Shown piece after piece: positions 53,073 through 62,388 of a stretch of 64,000 bases of DNA (position 1 is its first letter; every line of letters begins with the position of its first letter). The position numbers and the translations under genes are program-made. Location of the stretch: NCBI RefSeq assembly GCF_946480385.1, contig NZ_CAMLJP010000003.1:1-64000 (forward strand), in the 5' to 3' direction. The notes under the pieces are model-generated. The model ran no database searches. It was not told the DNA's origin and was given only the letters and a program-made list of their open reading frames with translations. Source of the DNA: an uncultured Azospirillum sp. (GTDB lineage: Bacteria; Pseudomonadota; Alphaproteobacteria; Azospirillales; Azospirillaceae).

Positions 53073-53633
53073 TCAGGCCGGGTGGCGGACCGTCAGGAAG
53101 GCGACGCGGGTATCGCCATAGCGGCGTTCATCGACCGCCGTGAAAGCGTCGGGAAGAGGCAGGGGGTCGCGATCGGCAACCTCAACCACCGCGAGCGCGC
53201 CGTCCGCCAGCCAGCCGGCGCGCAGCAACCCTTCCAGCGCGCGCGGCGCCAGCCCCTGGCCATAGGGCGGGTCGAGGAAGGCCAGCATGCAGGCACGGGA
53301 TGCCGGGGGTGGCTTGGTGGCGTCGGCGCGCAGGATTTGCGCGTTCGCCACCTCGTGCAACGCCTCGACATTGGCGCGCACGGCGTCCAGCGCCGGCCGA
53401 CCCATGTCGAGGAAGCCGCACCAGGACGCCCCGCGCGACAGGGCTTCCAGCCCCAGCGCGCCGGTGCCGCAGAAGGCATCGACGACCGCGGCGCCCTCGA
53501 ACTCGGGCGCCCAGTCGGCATGAACCAGGATATTGAAGATCGCTTGCCGGGTACGGTCGGTGGTGGGACGGGTATCGCGCCCGCCCGGCGCCACCAGACT
53601 GCGGCCGCGGTGCTTACCGCCGACGATCCGCAC
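53073..53633 (-). CDS. rsmD: 16S rRNA (guanine-N2) methyltransferase RsmD
   Basis: A 186-residue SAM-dependent methyltransferase that modifies G966 of 16S rRNA. The opening VRIVGGKHRGRSL, the RPTTDRTRQAIFNIL segment, motif I (VVDAFCGTGALGLEALSRGA) and the catalytic LDPPYG are all present. The start is GTG 53633 with GGAG seven bases upstream, inside the last 20 bases of the pseudouridine-synthase gene, so the two rRNA-modifying enzymes are translationally coupled. Confidence 0.93.
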   Translation of the reverse strand: MRIVGGKHRGRSLVAPGGRDTRPTTDRTRQAIFNILVHADWAPEFEGAAVVDAFCGTGALGLEALSRGASWCGFLDMGRPALDAVRANVEALHEVANAQILRADATKPPPASRACMLAFLDPPYGQGLAPRALEGLLRAGWLADGALAVVEVADRDPLPLPDAFTAVDERRYGDTRVAFLTVRHPA

Positions 53634-54996
53634 GCGGGCGCTCCGTCCGTCCGCCGGCACCGCCACCGGACCTGTCGCCGCCGCCCTTCGGTCCGCTCCG
53701 CGGGGCTGGACCGGCACCCTTGGGGCCGCTTCCCTTCGTGCCGGTGGATTTGGGACCCGCAGATTTGGGGCCTGCCGCCTTGGACTCGGCCGCCTTGAAG
53801 CCCGGAGCCTTGCCGTCCCTCGGCTTGGCATCCCGCGAACGGGCGCCTTCGGAGCGCGGGGACTCGGATCGGGCCGTGTCGGGCCGCCGGGTGTCGGACC
53901 GCGAGCCCTCCGGCTTGCCGGGACGCCCCGGCTTGGCCGCCGCACCACCGCCGAGAGACAGGGTGCCGCGGGTCGAAGCGCCGCGCCGGGCCGGCTTGGC
54001 CTCTTCGGTGCGGGCGGCTTCGGCCTCGTGCCGCTTGGTGGCGGAGCGCGGCGCGCGCTTCGGTGCGGCCTTGGCGTCGGCCTTCGCATCCGCCTTGCCG
54101 GCCGCACGGCCGCCGGAAGCCGCCTTCGCCGGAGCGGCCTTCACCGACGCATCGGCACGGGCCTTGGCGCGCTGCTTGGTCCCGGACTCGGCTGGCTCCG
54201 CACCCTCCGGCGTGCCGAAGAAGGGGGCGATCTGTTCGCGGACGACGCGCTTCGGCACCTCCTCGACGGCACCCTCCTCCAGCTTGCCGAGCTGGAAGGG
54301 ACCGTAGGCGACGCGGATCAGCCGGTTGACCTGGAGCCCCAGCGACTCCATCACCTTGCGGATTTCACGGTTCTTGCCTTCCTTGAGGCTGACAGTCAGC
54401 CAGGCGTTGCGGCCCTGGATGCGGTCCAGCGCGGCTTCGATCGGGCCGTACTTGACGCCTTCGATGGTCGGCCCCTTCTCCAGCGCCGCCAGTTGCCGCT
54501 CGTCCACCTCGCCGAAGACGCGCACGCGGTAACGGCGGGTCCAGCCGGTGGCGGGCAGTTCCAGGAAGCGGGCCAGTTCGCCGTCGTTGGTCAGAAGAAG
54601 AAGCCCCTCGGTCGTCAGGTCGAGACGGCCGATGGAGACCACGCGGGGCAGGTCGGGCGGCAGGCGGTCGAAGACGGTTTCGCGCCCCTTCTCGTCACGG
54701 GCGGTGGTGACCAGCCCCGACGGCTTGTGATAGCGCCACAGGCGGGCCGGCTCCGGTTCCGGAATGACCTTGCCGTCGACCTGCACGATGTCGCCGGAGC
54801 GGACCACGCAGGCGGGGCTGTCGAGCACGCGGCTGTTGACCGCGACGCGGCCCTCGGCGATCCAGCGTTCGGCGTCGCGGCGCGAGCAGAGCCCGGCGCG
54901 CGCCAGTCGCTTGGCGATGCGTTCGCCGCCGTCGGCAGCGGAACCGGCGGCAGGGGTGGCGGATTTGGATTTCTTGGCGGTATCGGAGCGGTCCAT
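53614..54996 (-). CDS. rluB: RluB-like 23S rRNA pseudouridine synthase with long basic tail
   Basis: A 460-residue RsuA/RluB-family pseudouridine synthase. It has an N-terminal S4 RNA-binding domain (KRLARAGLCSRRDAERWI) and a catalytic domain with the active Asp in GRLDLTTEGLLLLTNDG and the KEGKNREIRKVMESLGL element; together these take about 265 residues. The remaining 195 residues are a low-complexity Lys/Arg/Ala/Gly/Pro/Ser tail with repeats such as PKSAGPKSTGTKGSGPKG. Such tails are common in alphaproteobacterial homologues and may aid RNA binding. ATG 54996 fits family N-termini. It overlaps rsmD by 20 bases. Confidence 0.9.
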   Translation of the reverse strand: MDRSDTAKKSKSATPAAGSAADGGERIAKRLARAGLCSRRDAERWIAEGRVAVNSRVLDSPACVVRSGDIVQVDGKVIPEPEPARLWRYHKPSGLVTTARDEKGRETVFDRLPPDLPRVVSIGRLDLTTEGLLLLTNDGELARFLELPATGWTRRYRVRVFGEVDERQLAALEKGPTIEGVKYGPIEAALDRIQGRNAWLTVSLKEGKNREIRKVMESLGLQVNRLIRVAYGPFQLGKLEEGAVEEVPKRVVREQIAPFFGTPEGAEPAESGTKQRAKARADASVKAAPAKAASGGRAAGKADAKADAKAAPKRAPRSATKRHEAEAARTEEAKPARRGASTRGTLSLGGGAAAKPGRPGKPEGSRSDTRRPDTARSESPRSEGARSRDAKPRDGKAPGFKAAESKAAGPKSAGPKSTGTKGSGPKGAGPAPRSGPKGGGDRSGGGAGGRTERPRADRRR

Positions 54997-55101
54997 GGCC
55001 GGACCATAGGGCCTGGACGCGTCGCCCGCAACACGAGTCCAGCGCCCGGACGCCGGAATCCGGTTGACGCGCTCCCGGCGGGGTTGGCACCCTGCCCGGC
55101 C

Positions 55102-55554
55102 ATGCCGTCTCCCCGTTATATGGACCTTGCCTTCGCCGCCGCCGAGGCCGCCGCCGCGCGTGGCGAGGTGCCGGTCGGCGCCGTCGTCGTCGACCCCGCA
55201 ACGGGCTCCGTCCTCGCCACCGCCGGCAACCGGACAGAGGAGCTGTGCGACCCGTCCGCCCATGCCGAACTGCTGGCAATCCGCGAGGCCTGCGCCGCCC
55301 GCGGCCAGCCCCGCCTGCCCGGCTGCGACCTCTATGTGACGCTGGAGCCCTGCGCACTGTGCGCCGCGGCGATCAGCTTCGCCCGCGTCCGACGAGTCTA
55401 TTACGGCGCCTACGATCCCAAAGGCGGCGCGGTGGATCACGGCCCGCGGTTCTTCACGCAGCCGACCTGCCACCATGCGCCGGAGGTCTACAGCGGCATC
55501 GGCGAAACGCGGGCCGGCGCGCTGCTGCGGGGATTCTTCAAGGAGCGGCGGTGA
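55102..55554 (+). CDS. tadA: tRNA-specific adenosine deaminase
   Basis: A 150-residue zinc deaminase that converts adenosine to inosine at the wobble position of tRNA-Arg. Zinc ligands and the catalytic Glu are in DPSAHAELLAIREA (H-A-E) and LEPCALCAAAI (P-C-x-x-C). The RVRRVYYGAYDPKGGAVDHG segment is typical of TadA rather than of cytidine or guanine deaminases. ATG 55102 is 105 bases from the divergent rluB start. Confidence 0.92.
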   Translation: MPSPRYMDLAFAAAEAAAARGEVPVGAVVVDPATGSVLATAGNRTEELCDPSAHAELLAIREACAARGQPRLPGCDLYVTLEPCALCAAAISFARVRRVYYGAYDPKGGAVDHGPRFFTQPTCHHAPEVYSGIGETRAGALLRGFFKERR

Positions 55555-55585
55555 GCCTCCCTTCCAGGACGCATGGACTACTCAC

Positions 55586-55620
55586 GCAATATTGCTTTCC
55601 ATATCAGGCAATTGAATTGC
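55586..55620. promoter_or_regulatory. Two GCAAT palindromes upstream of the PAS chemoreceptor
   Basis: GCAATATTGC (55586-55595) and GCAATTGAATTGC (55608-55620) are both perfect palindromes with the shared half-site GCAAT, 12 bases apart, in an AT-rich gap after tadA. They lie about 170-205 bases before the chemoreceptor start and could be paired operators. Confidence 0.5.
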
Positions 55621-55790
55621 TCTAAATCAACAGAAAATGGCGCGTGTTCATCCCCAGCGAGCATGGATGCCCCCCAGCTTCTCAGCAACCGCGGAGATGT
55701 AACGTGTCAAAGCCAATTAGTCTGTTAAGCGTTTGTTTAGCGAACATATGCCGATGATGCGCTGCCGCTTTAAGCCATCAGGAGTCGCAA

Positions 55791-57296
55791 ATGTTGTCGT
55801 TCCGCAAGCCACAGGACAATCAGGCTGCCGAAGAGCTGGCTCTGCTGGGGCGCCATGCGGGTGTCGGGCTGTGGGACGCGGTGATCCACAACGGCGATCC
55901 GATGCATGCGCAAAGCCGTTGGCACTGGTCGCCGGAATTCCGCCGCCTCGTCGGATTCGACCGCGACGACACCGTGGGTTTTCCCAACGTCGTCGGTTCC
56001 TGGGCCGACCGGCTGCATCCGGATGATGCCAAACGGACCTTCGACGCCTTCATAGCCTGCCTGAACGACCGCAGCGGCCGTACCGGCTATGATGTGAATT
56101 ACCGGCTGAAAGTGAAGGACGGCAGTTATCGCTGGTTCCGCGCCATTGGCGGCGTCGCCCGCGACAGCAGCGGTCTGGCATTGCGTGCCTGCGGCTCCCT
56201 GATCGACATCGATGCCGAGCGCAATGAACTGGAACGGGCCAAGCTGCTCGACCGCCATGCCGGCGTCGGGCTGTGGGACGCTGTCTTCCACAACGGCGAT
56301 CCGATGCATGCGCAAAGCCGTTGGCACTGGTCGCCGGAATTCCGCCGCCTCGTCGGCTTCGACCGTGACGACACCGTGAGTTTTCCCAACGTCGTCGGTT
56401 CCTGGGCCGACCGGCTGCATCCGGACGATGCGGGACGCACCTTCGACGCCTTCATGGCCTGCTTGAACGACCGCAGCGGACGCACCGGCTACGATGTCGA
56501 TTACCGGCTGAAGGTGAAGGATGGCAGCTATCGCTGGTTCCGCGCCATCGGTGGCGTCGCCCGCGACAACAACGGCGTGGCGTTGCGCGCCTGCGGATCG
56601 CTGATCGACATCGACGCGGAGAAGCTGTCCGAGCTGCGGCAGGTGGAGATGGACGGTGAGCGCCGTCGCACCGTATCCGGCCTCGCCGAATCGCTGGACC
56701 GCGAGGTCGGCACCGCCGCCGACCGTGCCACCGCCAACGCCCAGACCGTCGCCGCCGCGACGGAGGAGCTGTCGGCCTCGATCTCCGACATCAGCAACCG
56801 CGCCAACGAGGCGTCGGGCGCCTCGTTGAAGGCGTCGGAGGAGGCGTCGCGCACCAACGCCGCGGTGGAAGCCCTGGTCACTTCGGCCGAGCGCATCGGC
56901 GCCATCACCAAGCTGATCAACAGCATCGCGTCGCAGACCAACCTGCTGGCGCTCAACGCGACCATCGAGGCCGCCCGCGCCGGAGAGGCCGGCCGCGGCT
57001 TCGCCGTCGTGGCGAACGAGGTGAAGTCGCTGGCCCAGCAGAGCGGCAGCGCCGCCGACGACATCGCCGCGCAGATCGCCTCGGTCCAGCAGGAGGCGCT
57101 GCACGCGGTGGACGCCATCCGCCGGATCGGCGCCATCGTCACCGACGTTCAGCAGATCTCCACCACCATCGCCGCCGCCGTGTCGCAGCAGGAATCGGCA
57201 ACCAAGGAGATCGCCCACAGCGTCACCCGCGTGGTCCGCGACATCGAGGTGGTGTCGCAGAACATCGCCACCGCGTCGGAACGGCTGCGGGCGTGA
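55791..57296 (+). CDS. Soluble chemoreceptor with two tandem PAS domains (AerC-like)
   Basis: A 501-residue cytoplasmic methyl-accepting chemotaxis protein without membrane segments. Two nearly identical PAS domains (about residues 20-140 and 154-275, each with GVGLWDAV, NGDPMHAQSRWHWSPEFRRL, GSWADRLHPDD and DGSYRWFRAIGGVARD) precede the signalling domain, whose tip reads [20 protein letters not shown]. This plan matches AerC of Azospirillum brasilense, which binds FAD and couples redox state to taxis; identity is inferred from architecture. ATG 55791 has GGAG six bases upstream. The second PAS arose by a 402-base duplication. No sigma-54 promoter was convincing upstream. Confidence 0.9.
   Translation: MLSFRKPQDNQAAEELALLGRHAGVGLWDAVIHNGDPMHAQSRWHWSPEFRRLVGFDRDDTVGFPNVVGSWADRLHPDDAKRTFDAFIACLNDRSGRTGYDVNYRLKVKDGSYRWFRAIGGVARDSSGLALRACGSLIDIDAERNELERAKLLDRHAGVGLWDAVFHNGDPMHAQSRWHWSPEFRRLVGFDRDDTVSFPNVVGSWADRLHPDDAGRTFDAFMACLNDRSGRTGYDVDYRLKVKDGSYRWFRAIGGVARDNNGVALRACGSLIDIDAEKLSELRQVEMDGERRRTVSGLAESLDREVGTAADRATANAQTVAAATEELSASISDISNRANEASGASLKASEEASRTNAAVEALVTSAERIGAITKLINSIASQTNLLALNATIEAARAGEAGRGFAVVANEVKSLAQQSGSAADDIAAQIASVQQEALHAVDAIRRIGAIVTDVQQISTTIAAAVSQQESATKEIAHSVTRVVRDIEVVSQNIATASERLRA
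55851..56624 (+). repeat. 402-base tandem duplication of a PAS domain
   Basis: The segment starting at 55851 recurs at 56253, exactly 402 bases (134 codons) later, and stays in register to the end of the second domain. Long runs are base-identical (for example the segment around ATCCGATGCATGCGCAAAGC), with a handful of mostly synonymous differences, so the duplication is recent or kept alike by gene conversion. Confidence 0.88.
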
Positions 57297-57493
57297 TGCG
57301 GACATGAAAGGGGGGGGCAGCGATGCGCCCCTCCTGCTCGAAGCATCAATTTCCATAAATCTGCGGTGAGATCAGCCCACATTTTGTCACCGTCGGGGCC
57401 ATTCCGAAGCCGGTCCGGAAGGCCTATCTCAAGCCCACGCCCGCTTCCCCGATCGATAGAGGTAAAAGCCCGGGCGCGAGGGAGAGACCGATC

Positions 57494-58102
57494 ATGAAAT
57501 ACCGTTCCGCATTCCTGGTTCTGGGCTTGGGTATTGTTTTCACCGCTGCATCCGTCGATCCCCTCAGCGGGTTCGAACCGTCGGTTGCCTTCGCCCGCAG
57601 TGGGGGCGGAAATGGCGGCGGGAACGGCGGAGGCCATGGAGGTGGCAACGCCGGCGGCAACAGCGGCAGCCACGGCAACAGTGCCGGTCATTCGCAAAGC
57701 TCCAGCCATGCGCAAAACGGCGGCTCCATCGGAGCCAGCCGAAGCGACGACGCGACCCGGGACGCCAAGACGCGCGCCGCCGAAATCCACGCGACGGCCA
57801 CCGCACACCCGTCCCAGATCTCTGCGGCAAAGGCTGAGGCCGTGGCGCATGAACTTGGCAACTTGAACGCGGCCCACGCCTCGGCCACGGCACGGGCGAA
57901 TGCCGCTCCGACATCAATGGTCGGCAAGATCGCGACCTATGACGCTGCAATGCGGCAGGCTCTGACGATCAGCGATCCGATCACCCGCGCCTATGCCATC
58001 AATGCGGCCCGGGGCGATCTCGCCACCGTGGCGAACAAGCCGCTGACCGCATCCGTGGTGGCGCGGGTGGACCGCCTTCTAGGCCTGCCGACCGGCGGGT
58101 AA
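57494..58102 (+). CDS. Secreted Gly/Ser/His-rich protein with conserved C-terminal module
   Basis: A 202-residue protein with a signal peptide (SAFLVLGLGIVFTAASVDP) followed by a low-complexity Gly/Asn/His/Ser tract (residues about 36-75) and a helical C-terminal module of about 85 residues (AKAEAVAHELGNLN, YDAAMRQALTI, RGDLATVANKPLTASVVARV, DRLLGL). The same module ends the protein encoded at 62389-62967, so they are paralogues. Export to the periplasm or outside is predicted. No function is known. Confidence 0.72.
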   Translation: MKYRSAFLVLGLGIVFTAASVDPLSGFEPSVAFARSGGGNGGGNGGGHGGGNAGGNSGSHGNSAGHSQSSSHAQNGGSIGASRSDDATRDAKTRAAEIHATATAHPSQISAAKAEAVAHELGNLNAAHASATARANAAPTSMVGKIATYDAAMRQALTISDPITRAYAINAARGDLATVANKPLTASVVARVDRLLGLPTGG

Positions 58103-58120
58103 TAACCAATCGGAATGGCA

Positions 58121-58140
58121 TGGGGCGCGTCAGCGCCCCA
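58121..58140. terminator. Hairpin between secreted-protein gene and purD
   Basis: TGGGGCGC (58121-58128) pairs perfectly with GCGCCCCA (58133-58140) across four bases that include part of the purD stop codon. It lies between convergent genes; there is no T run on either side. Confidence 0.5.
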
Positions 58141-59416
58141 CCGCCCGCCAGCCGATGTCGCGGCGACAGAAGCCATCCGGCCAATCCAGCGCATCCACCG
58201 CCTTGTATGCCGCCGTCTGCGCCTCGGCCACCGTCGGCGCCAGCGCGGTGACGCCCAGCACCCGGCCGCCGACCGACAGCACCCGACCGTCCTCGGCCCG
58301 TTTGGTGCCTGCGTGGAAGACGGTCACATTCTCCACCGCGCCGGCCTTGTCCAGCCCGCGAATCTCGGTGTTCTTGGCGTAGTCGCCCGGATAGCCGTTG
58401 GCCGCCATCACCACGCACAGCGCGGTCTGGTCGTGCCAGCGCAGGTCGATGCTGTCCAGCACCCCGTCGGCCGCCGCCACCAGGGCCGCCAGCGCGTCGG
58501 ACTTCAGCCGCATCATCAGCGTCTGGCATTCCGGGTCGCCGAAGCGGACGTTGAACTCCAGCGTCTTCGGCACCGGGCCGTCCGGCGTCTGCATGATCAT
58601 CAGGCCGGCGAACAGCACGCCCTTGAACGGCTTGCCTTCCGCCGCCATGCCCTTGACCGTCGGCAGGATGATCTCGCGCATCACGCGGTCCTGCAGGTCC
58701 TGGGTCAGCACCGGCGCGGGGGAGTAGGCGCCCATGCCGCCGGTGTTGGGACCGGTGTCGCCGTCGCCGACCGCCTTGTGGTCCTGGGCCGAGGCCAGCG
58801 GCAGCGCGTTCTCGCCGTCGCACAGCGCGAAGAAGCTGACCTCCTCGCCGTCCAGGAATTCCTCCACCACCACCTCGGCACCGGCGGCGCCGAAACGGCC
58901 GCCGACCAGCGCGTCGTCGATGGCCTCGAACGCTTCCTGCTCGGTGCGGGCGACGGTGACGCCCTTGCCGGCGGCCAGACCGTCGGCCTTCACCACGATG
59001 GGGGCGCCATGCTTGCGGACATAGGCCTTGGCGGCTTCCGGGTCCTTGAAGCGCTCATAGAAGGCGGTGGGCACCCCGTATTTCGCCAGGATGTCCTTCA
59101 TGAAGCCCTTGGAGCCCTCAAGCTCCGCCGCCGCCGCGCTCGGCCCGAAGGCCTTGACGCCCAGCGCGGTCAGCTTGTCCACCAGACCCAGCACCAACGG
59201 GCCTTCCGGACCGACGACGACGAAGTCGATGGCGTTGTCCTGGACGAAGCGCACGAGAGCGTCGACATCCTCCGACCCGATGGGAACCAGCGTGGCGACG
59301 TCGGCGATGCCGGCGTTGCCCGGCGCGCAATAGAGCGCGTCGCACAGCGGCGAATTGGAAATGGCCCAGCAGAGCGCGTGCTCACGACCGCCCGATCCGA
59401 CGACGAGGACTTTCAT
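58130..59416 (-). CDS. purD: Phosphoribosylamine-glycine ligase (GAR synthetase)
   Basis: A 428-residue ATP-grasp enzyme for the second step of de novo purine synthesis, joining glycine to phosphoribosylamine. The N-terminus [17 protein letters not shown], the [14 protein letters not shown]-binding loop, [20 protein letters not shown] and [12 protein letters not shown] are all family signatures. ATG 59416 matches these starts; the frame is open further upstream. It is divergent from xseA across 73 bases. Confidence 0.96.
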   Translation of the reverse strand: MKVLVVGSGGREHALCWAISNSPLCDALYCAPGNAGIADVATLVPIGSEDVDALVRFVQDNAIDFVVVGPEGPLVLGLVDKLTALGVKAFGPSAAAAELEGSKGFMKDILAKYGVPTAFYERFKDPEAAKAYVRKHGAPIVVKADGLAAGKGVTVARTEQEAFEAIDDALVGGRFGAAGAEVVVEEFLDGEEVSFFALCDGENALPLASAQDHKAVGDGDTGPNTGGMGAYSPAPVLTQDLQDRVMREIILPTVKGMAAEGKPFKGVLFAGLMIMQTPDGPVPKTLEFNVRFGDPECQTLMMRLKSDALAALVAAADGVLDSIDLRWHDQTALCVVMAANGYPGDYAKNTEIRGLDKAGAVENVTVFHAGTKRAEDGRVLSVGGRVLGVTALAPTVAEAQTAAYKAVDALDWPDGFCRRDIGWRAVGR

Positions 59417-59489
59417 GGGGTGGCGCTCCTTCCGCCTTGTTGCGATCTGCGCGCCTTGTATCATGGCGGCGCCCCAACTCAAGAGCGCC

Positions 59490-61112
59490 ATGACCTACGA
59501 TTCGAACTCCTCTCCTCTCATTGCCCCGGAACCGCGCCCCGGATCCAACCTGCCGGAATTCACCGTCGGCGACCTCGCCCGCCGGCTGAAGCGCAGCATC
59601 GAGGAGGAATTCGGCTTCGTCCGCGTCCGCGGCGAGATCAGCCAGCCGAAGAAGCACAGTTCCGGCCACTGCTACATGCGTCTGAAGGACGACACTGCGG
59701 TGATCGAGGCGGTGTGCTGGCGCGGCACCATGGCGAAGCTGGCGGTCCGGCCGGAGGAGGGCCTGGAGGTCATCGTCACCGGGCGGATGACCACCTATCC
59801 CGGCCGCTCGCAATACCAGCTGATCGTCGAGTCGATGGAGTTGGCCGGCGAAGGCGCGCTCCTGAAGATGCTGGAGGAGCGCAAGCGCAGGCTGGCGGCG
59901 GAGGGGCTGTTCGACCCCGCCCGCAAGAAGCGCATCCCCTTCCTGCCCGACGTGATCGGCGTCGTCACCTCCCCCACCGGCGCGGTCATCCGCGACATCC
60001 TGCACCGGCTGAACGACCGCTTCCCCCGCCATGTCCTGCTGTGGCCGGTCGCGGTGCAGGGCGAGCGCGCGGCGGCCGAAGTGACGGCGGCTATCGAGGG
60101 CTTCAACCGCATCCAGCCGGGTGGGGGGGTTCCTCGCCCGGACCTGATCATCGTGGCGCGCGGCGGCGGCTCGCTGGAGGACCTGATGGCCTTCAACGAG
60201 GAGAATGTGGTGCGCGCGGCGGCAGCCAGCGCCATCCCGCTGATCTCCGCCGTCGGGCACGAAACAGACACCACCCTGATCGACTTCGCGTCCGACCTGC
60301 GCGCCCCCACCCCGACCGCCGCCGCCGAGATGGCGGTGCCGGTGCGCGGCGAGCTGCTGGCCCAGATCCTGGACGACGAACGCCGCCTGCTCGCCAGCGT
60401 TTCCCGCGCGGTGGAGGATCGCCGCAATCGGGTGGAGGGGCTCGCCCGCGGCCTTGGCGATCCCCGCGCCCTGCTGGAGGGCCATGCCCAACGGCTGGAC
60501 GACCGCGCCGAACGGTTGAACCTCGCTGCCGCCGCCCTGCTGGAACGGCGCCGCACCCGCGTTGGCGAGCTGGCCGCCAAACTGCGCCACCCGCGCGAGA
60601 AGCTGGCCCAGGCGGACCAGAAACTGGCGTCGGAGAGCCGGGCGCTCGACTCGGCCCTGCGCCATGCGGTGACCACCGCAGGTGGACGCTTCGACCGTGT
60701 CGCCGGTCGGCTGTCGCTGACCCCTGCACGGGTGAAGCTGGCGGATGGCGAACGCCGCGTCGCCGACCTGACGCCGCGCCTCGACCGCAGCTATGCCAAG
60801 GGGGTTGCCGACAAGGCGGCGACACTGGCGTCGCTCGGCCAATTGCTGGAAAGTTACAGCTACAAGGGTGTGCTGGCCCGCGGCTTCGCCTTGGTCGAGG
60901 ACCGCGACGGCCGGCCGGTGACCCGCGCCGATCAGGCGAAGCCGGGCCTGCCGATCAACATCGTCTTCGCCGATGATGCCAAAGTTGCCGCAACGGTCGA
61001 TGGTGGCCCAAAGGTAGAGTCAACCAACGAGCCGCCAACGGACAGCAAAACGGAGAAGAAGCCGGCACCGCGCAAGCCGCGGGTGGTGCCGGTGCAGGGA
61101 ACGCTTTTCTGA
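59490..61112 (+). CDS. xseA: Exodeoxyribonuclease VII large subunit
   Basis: A 540-residue large subunit of the single-strand-specific exonuclease VII. The N-terminal OB-fold ([31 protein letters not shown]) precedes the catalytic domain with [29 protein letters not shown] and [21 protein letters not shown] long coiled-coil region follows, and the last 60 residues are a charged tail. ATG 59490 gives the usual lead before the OB-fold. The small subunit gene xseB is not in the window. Confidence 0.95.
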   Translation: MTYDSNSSPLIAPEPRPGSNLPEFTVGDLARRLKRSIEEEFGFVRVRGEISQPKKHSSGHCYMRLKDDTAVIEAVCWRGTMAKLAVRPEEGLEVIVTGRMTTYPGRSQYQLIVESMELAGEGALLKMLEERKRRLAAEGLFDPARKKRIPFLPDVIGVVTSPTGAVIRDILHRLNDRFPRHVLLWPVAVQGERAAAEVTAAIEGFNRIQPGGGVPRPDLIIVARGGGSLEDLMAFNEENVVRAAAASAIPLISAVGHETDTTLIDFASDLRAPTPTAAAEMAVPVRGELLAQILDDERRLLASVSRAVEDRRNRVEGLARGLGDPRALLEGHAQRLDDRAERLNLAAAALLERRRTRVGELAAKLRHPREKLAQADQKLASESRALDSALRHAVTTAGGRFDRVAGRLSLTPARVKLADGERRVADLTPRLDRSYAKGVADKAATLASLGQLLESYSYKGVLARGFALVEDRDGRPVTRADQAKPGLPINIVFADDAKVAATVDGGPKVESTNEPPTDSKTEKKPAPRKPRVVPVQGTLF

Positions 61113-61118
61113 CCGAAA

Positions 61119-61144
61119 AGGCCGCGCCTCAGCTGGCGCAGCCT
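61119..61144 (-). terminator. Terminator between xseA and pyrC
   Basis: AGGCCGCGCC (61119-61128) pairs with GGCGCAGCCT (61135-61144) with one mismatch; on the minus strand the stem is followed by CTTTTC, so it best serves pyrC. It lies in the 40-base gap between the convergent genes. Confidence 0.65.
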
Positions 61145-61152
61145 CATTCGCC

Positions 61153-62208
61153 TTACACCGCGCCGACGAAGCTCCAGCGCAGGGTCTCGCCGCTGCGGAA
61201 GGGCAGGACGGCGTCGCCCTCGCTGATCAGGATCAGGTCGGGGGCGACCGACGGGCGGCGTTCCAGAGCCACGCGCTCCTCGCTGACCGGCAGGTTGTAG
61301 AAACGCGGGCCGTTCAGGCTGGCGAAGGCCTCCAGCTTGTCGAGGGCGCCGGCCTCGTCGAAGGCTTCGGCATAAAGCTCGAGCGCGTTGGCGGCGGTAA
61401 AGCAGCCGGCGCAGCCACAGGCCGACTCCTTGGCCGTCACCGTATGCGGCGCGGTGTCGGTGCCCAGGAAGAACGGTCCTTCGCCGGAGATCGCCGCCTC
61501 GACCAGCGCAACCCGGTGGGTCTCGCGCTTGGCAATCGGCAGGCAGTACAGGTGCGGGCGGATGCCGCCCTGGAAGATGTGGCTGCGGTTGATCAGCAGA
61601 TGGTGCGCGGTGATGGTGGCGCCGATCCGGCCGCTGGCGGCATGGGCGCGGACGAACTGCACGGCGTCGGCCGTCGTCACATGCTCCAGCACCACGCGCA
61701 GGGTCTTATGACGCTCCACCAGCGGGGCCAGGATGGTGTCGATGAACACCGCCTCGCGGTCGAAGATGTCGACCGACTGGTCGGTCACCTCGCCATGGAT
61801 CAGCAGCGGCATGCCGATCTCCGCCATCCGCTCCAGCACCGGAGCGATGCGGGCGATGTCGGTGACGCCATGGGCGCTGTTGGTGGTGGCATTGGCGGGG
61901 TAGAGCTTGGCCGCTGCGAACACCCCGTCCCTGAAGCCCAGCGCCAGATCATCGGCATCGGTACCGTCGGTCAGATAGGCGGTCATCAGTGGGGTGAAAT
62001 CCACGCCCTCCGGCAGGGCCGCCAGGATGCGCTCGCGATAGGCGACGGCGTCGGCGACCGTCGCCACCGGCGGCTTCAGGTTCGGCATGACGATGGCGCG
62101 GCCGAACTGGCGGGCGGTGAAGGGCAGAACCGCCTTCAACATGGCGCCGTCGCGCAGATGGACATGCCAGTCGTCGGGACGGCGGATGACAAGACGGTCG
62201 TTCGGCAT
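61153..62208 (-). CDS. pyrC: Dihydroorotase (E. coli PyrC type)
   Basis: A 351-residue zinc amidohydrolase of pyrimidine synthesis, the type II form of about 350 residues. Metal ligands are in [12 protein letters not shown], the carboxylated Lys in [13 protein letters not shown], His in LIHGE and in [11 protein letters not shown], and the Asp in [12 protein letters not shown] 62208 gives the normal N-terminus; a start at 62268 would add 20 residues unlike the family. It stands alone with a terminator behind it. Confidence 0.95.
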   Translation of the reverse strand: MPNDRLVIRRPDDWHVHLRDGAMLKAVLPFTARQFGRAIVMPNLKPPVATVADAVAYRERILAALPEGVDFTPLMTAYLTDGTDADDLALGFRDGVFAAAKLYPANATTNSAHGVTDIARIAPVLERMAEIGMPLLIHGEVTDQSVDIFDREAVFIDTILAPLVERHKTLRVVLEHVTTADAVQFVRAHAASGRIGATITAHHLLINRSHIFQGGIRPHLYCLPIAKRETHRVALVEAAISGEGPFFLGTDTAPHTVTAKESACGCAGCFTAANALELYAEAFDEAGALDKLEAFASLNGPRFYNLPVSEERVALERRPSVAPDLILISEGDAVLPFRSGETLRWSFVGAV

Positions 62209-62337
62209 GGATCGGGTCCCGGCGCTGGTGTCGAGGGGCAGTGAACTTGGACGACGTTCTATCGCCATCCCCGTCGCATCTCAACAGAGGCGGTCCCCGA
62301 ACCGGAAACATGGACGGGAAACATGTGGTGAAACCGG

Positions 62338-62371
62338 CAGCCCCCCGCCGGCCGGCGTTGGCGGGGGGCTG
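62338..62371 (-). terminator. Terminator after the second secreted-protein gene
   Basis: A perfect 12-bp stem, CAGCCCCCCGCC (62338-62349) with GGCGGGGGGCTG (62360-62371), loop of ten bases. It begins 18 bases after the stop at 62389 in the minus direction and is followed by GGTTTC, a weak T run. Confidence 0.65.
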
Positions 62372-62388
62372 GCCGTCTTGCCGAGACT

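Noticed and set aside
53533..55101. Extension of the tadA frame upstream through the rluB gene
   Set aside because: The frame stays open for 523 codons before the tadA ATG, but the extension is antisense to rluB; the real start is 55102.
55555..55790. Sigma-54 (-24/-12) promoter before the AerC-like gene
   Set aside because: A TGGCGCG sequence is present, but no TTGC element lies at the required spacing.
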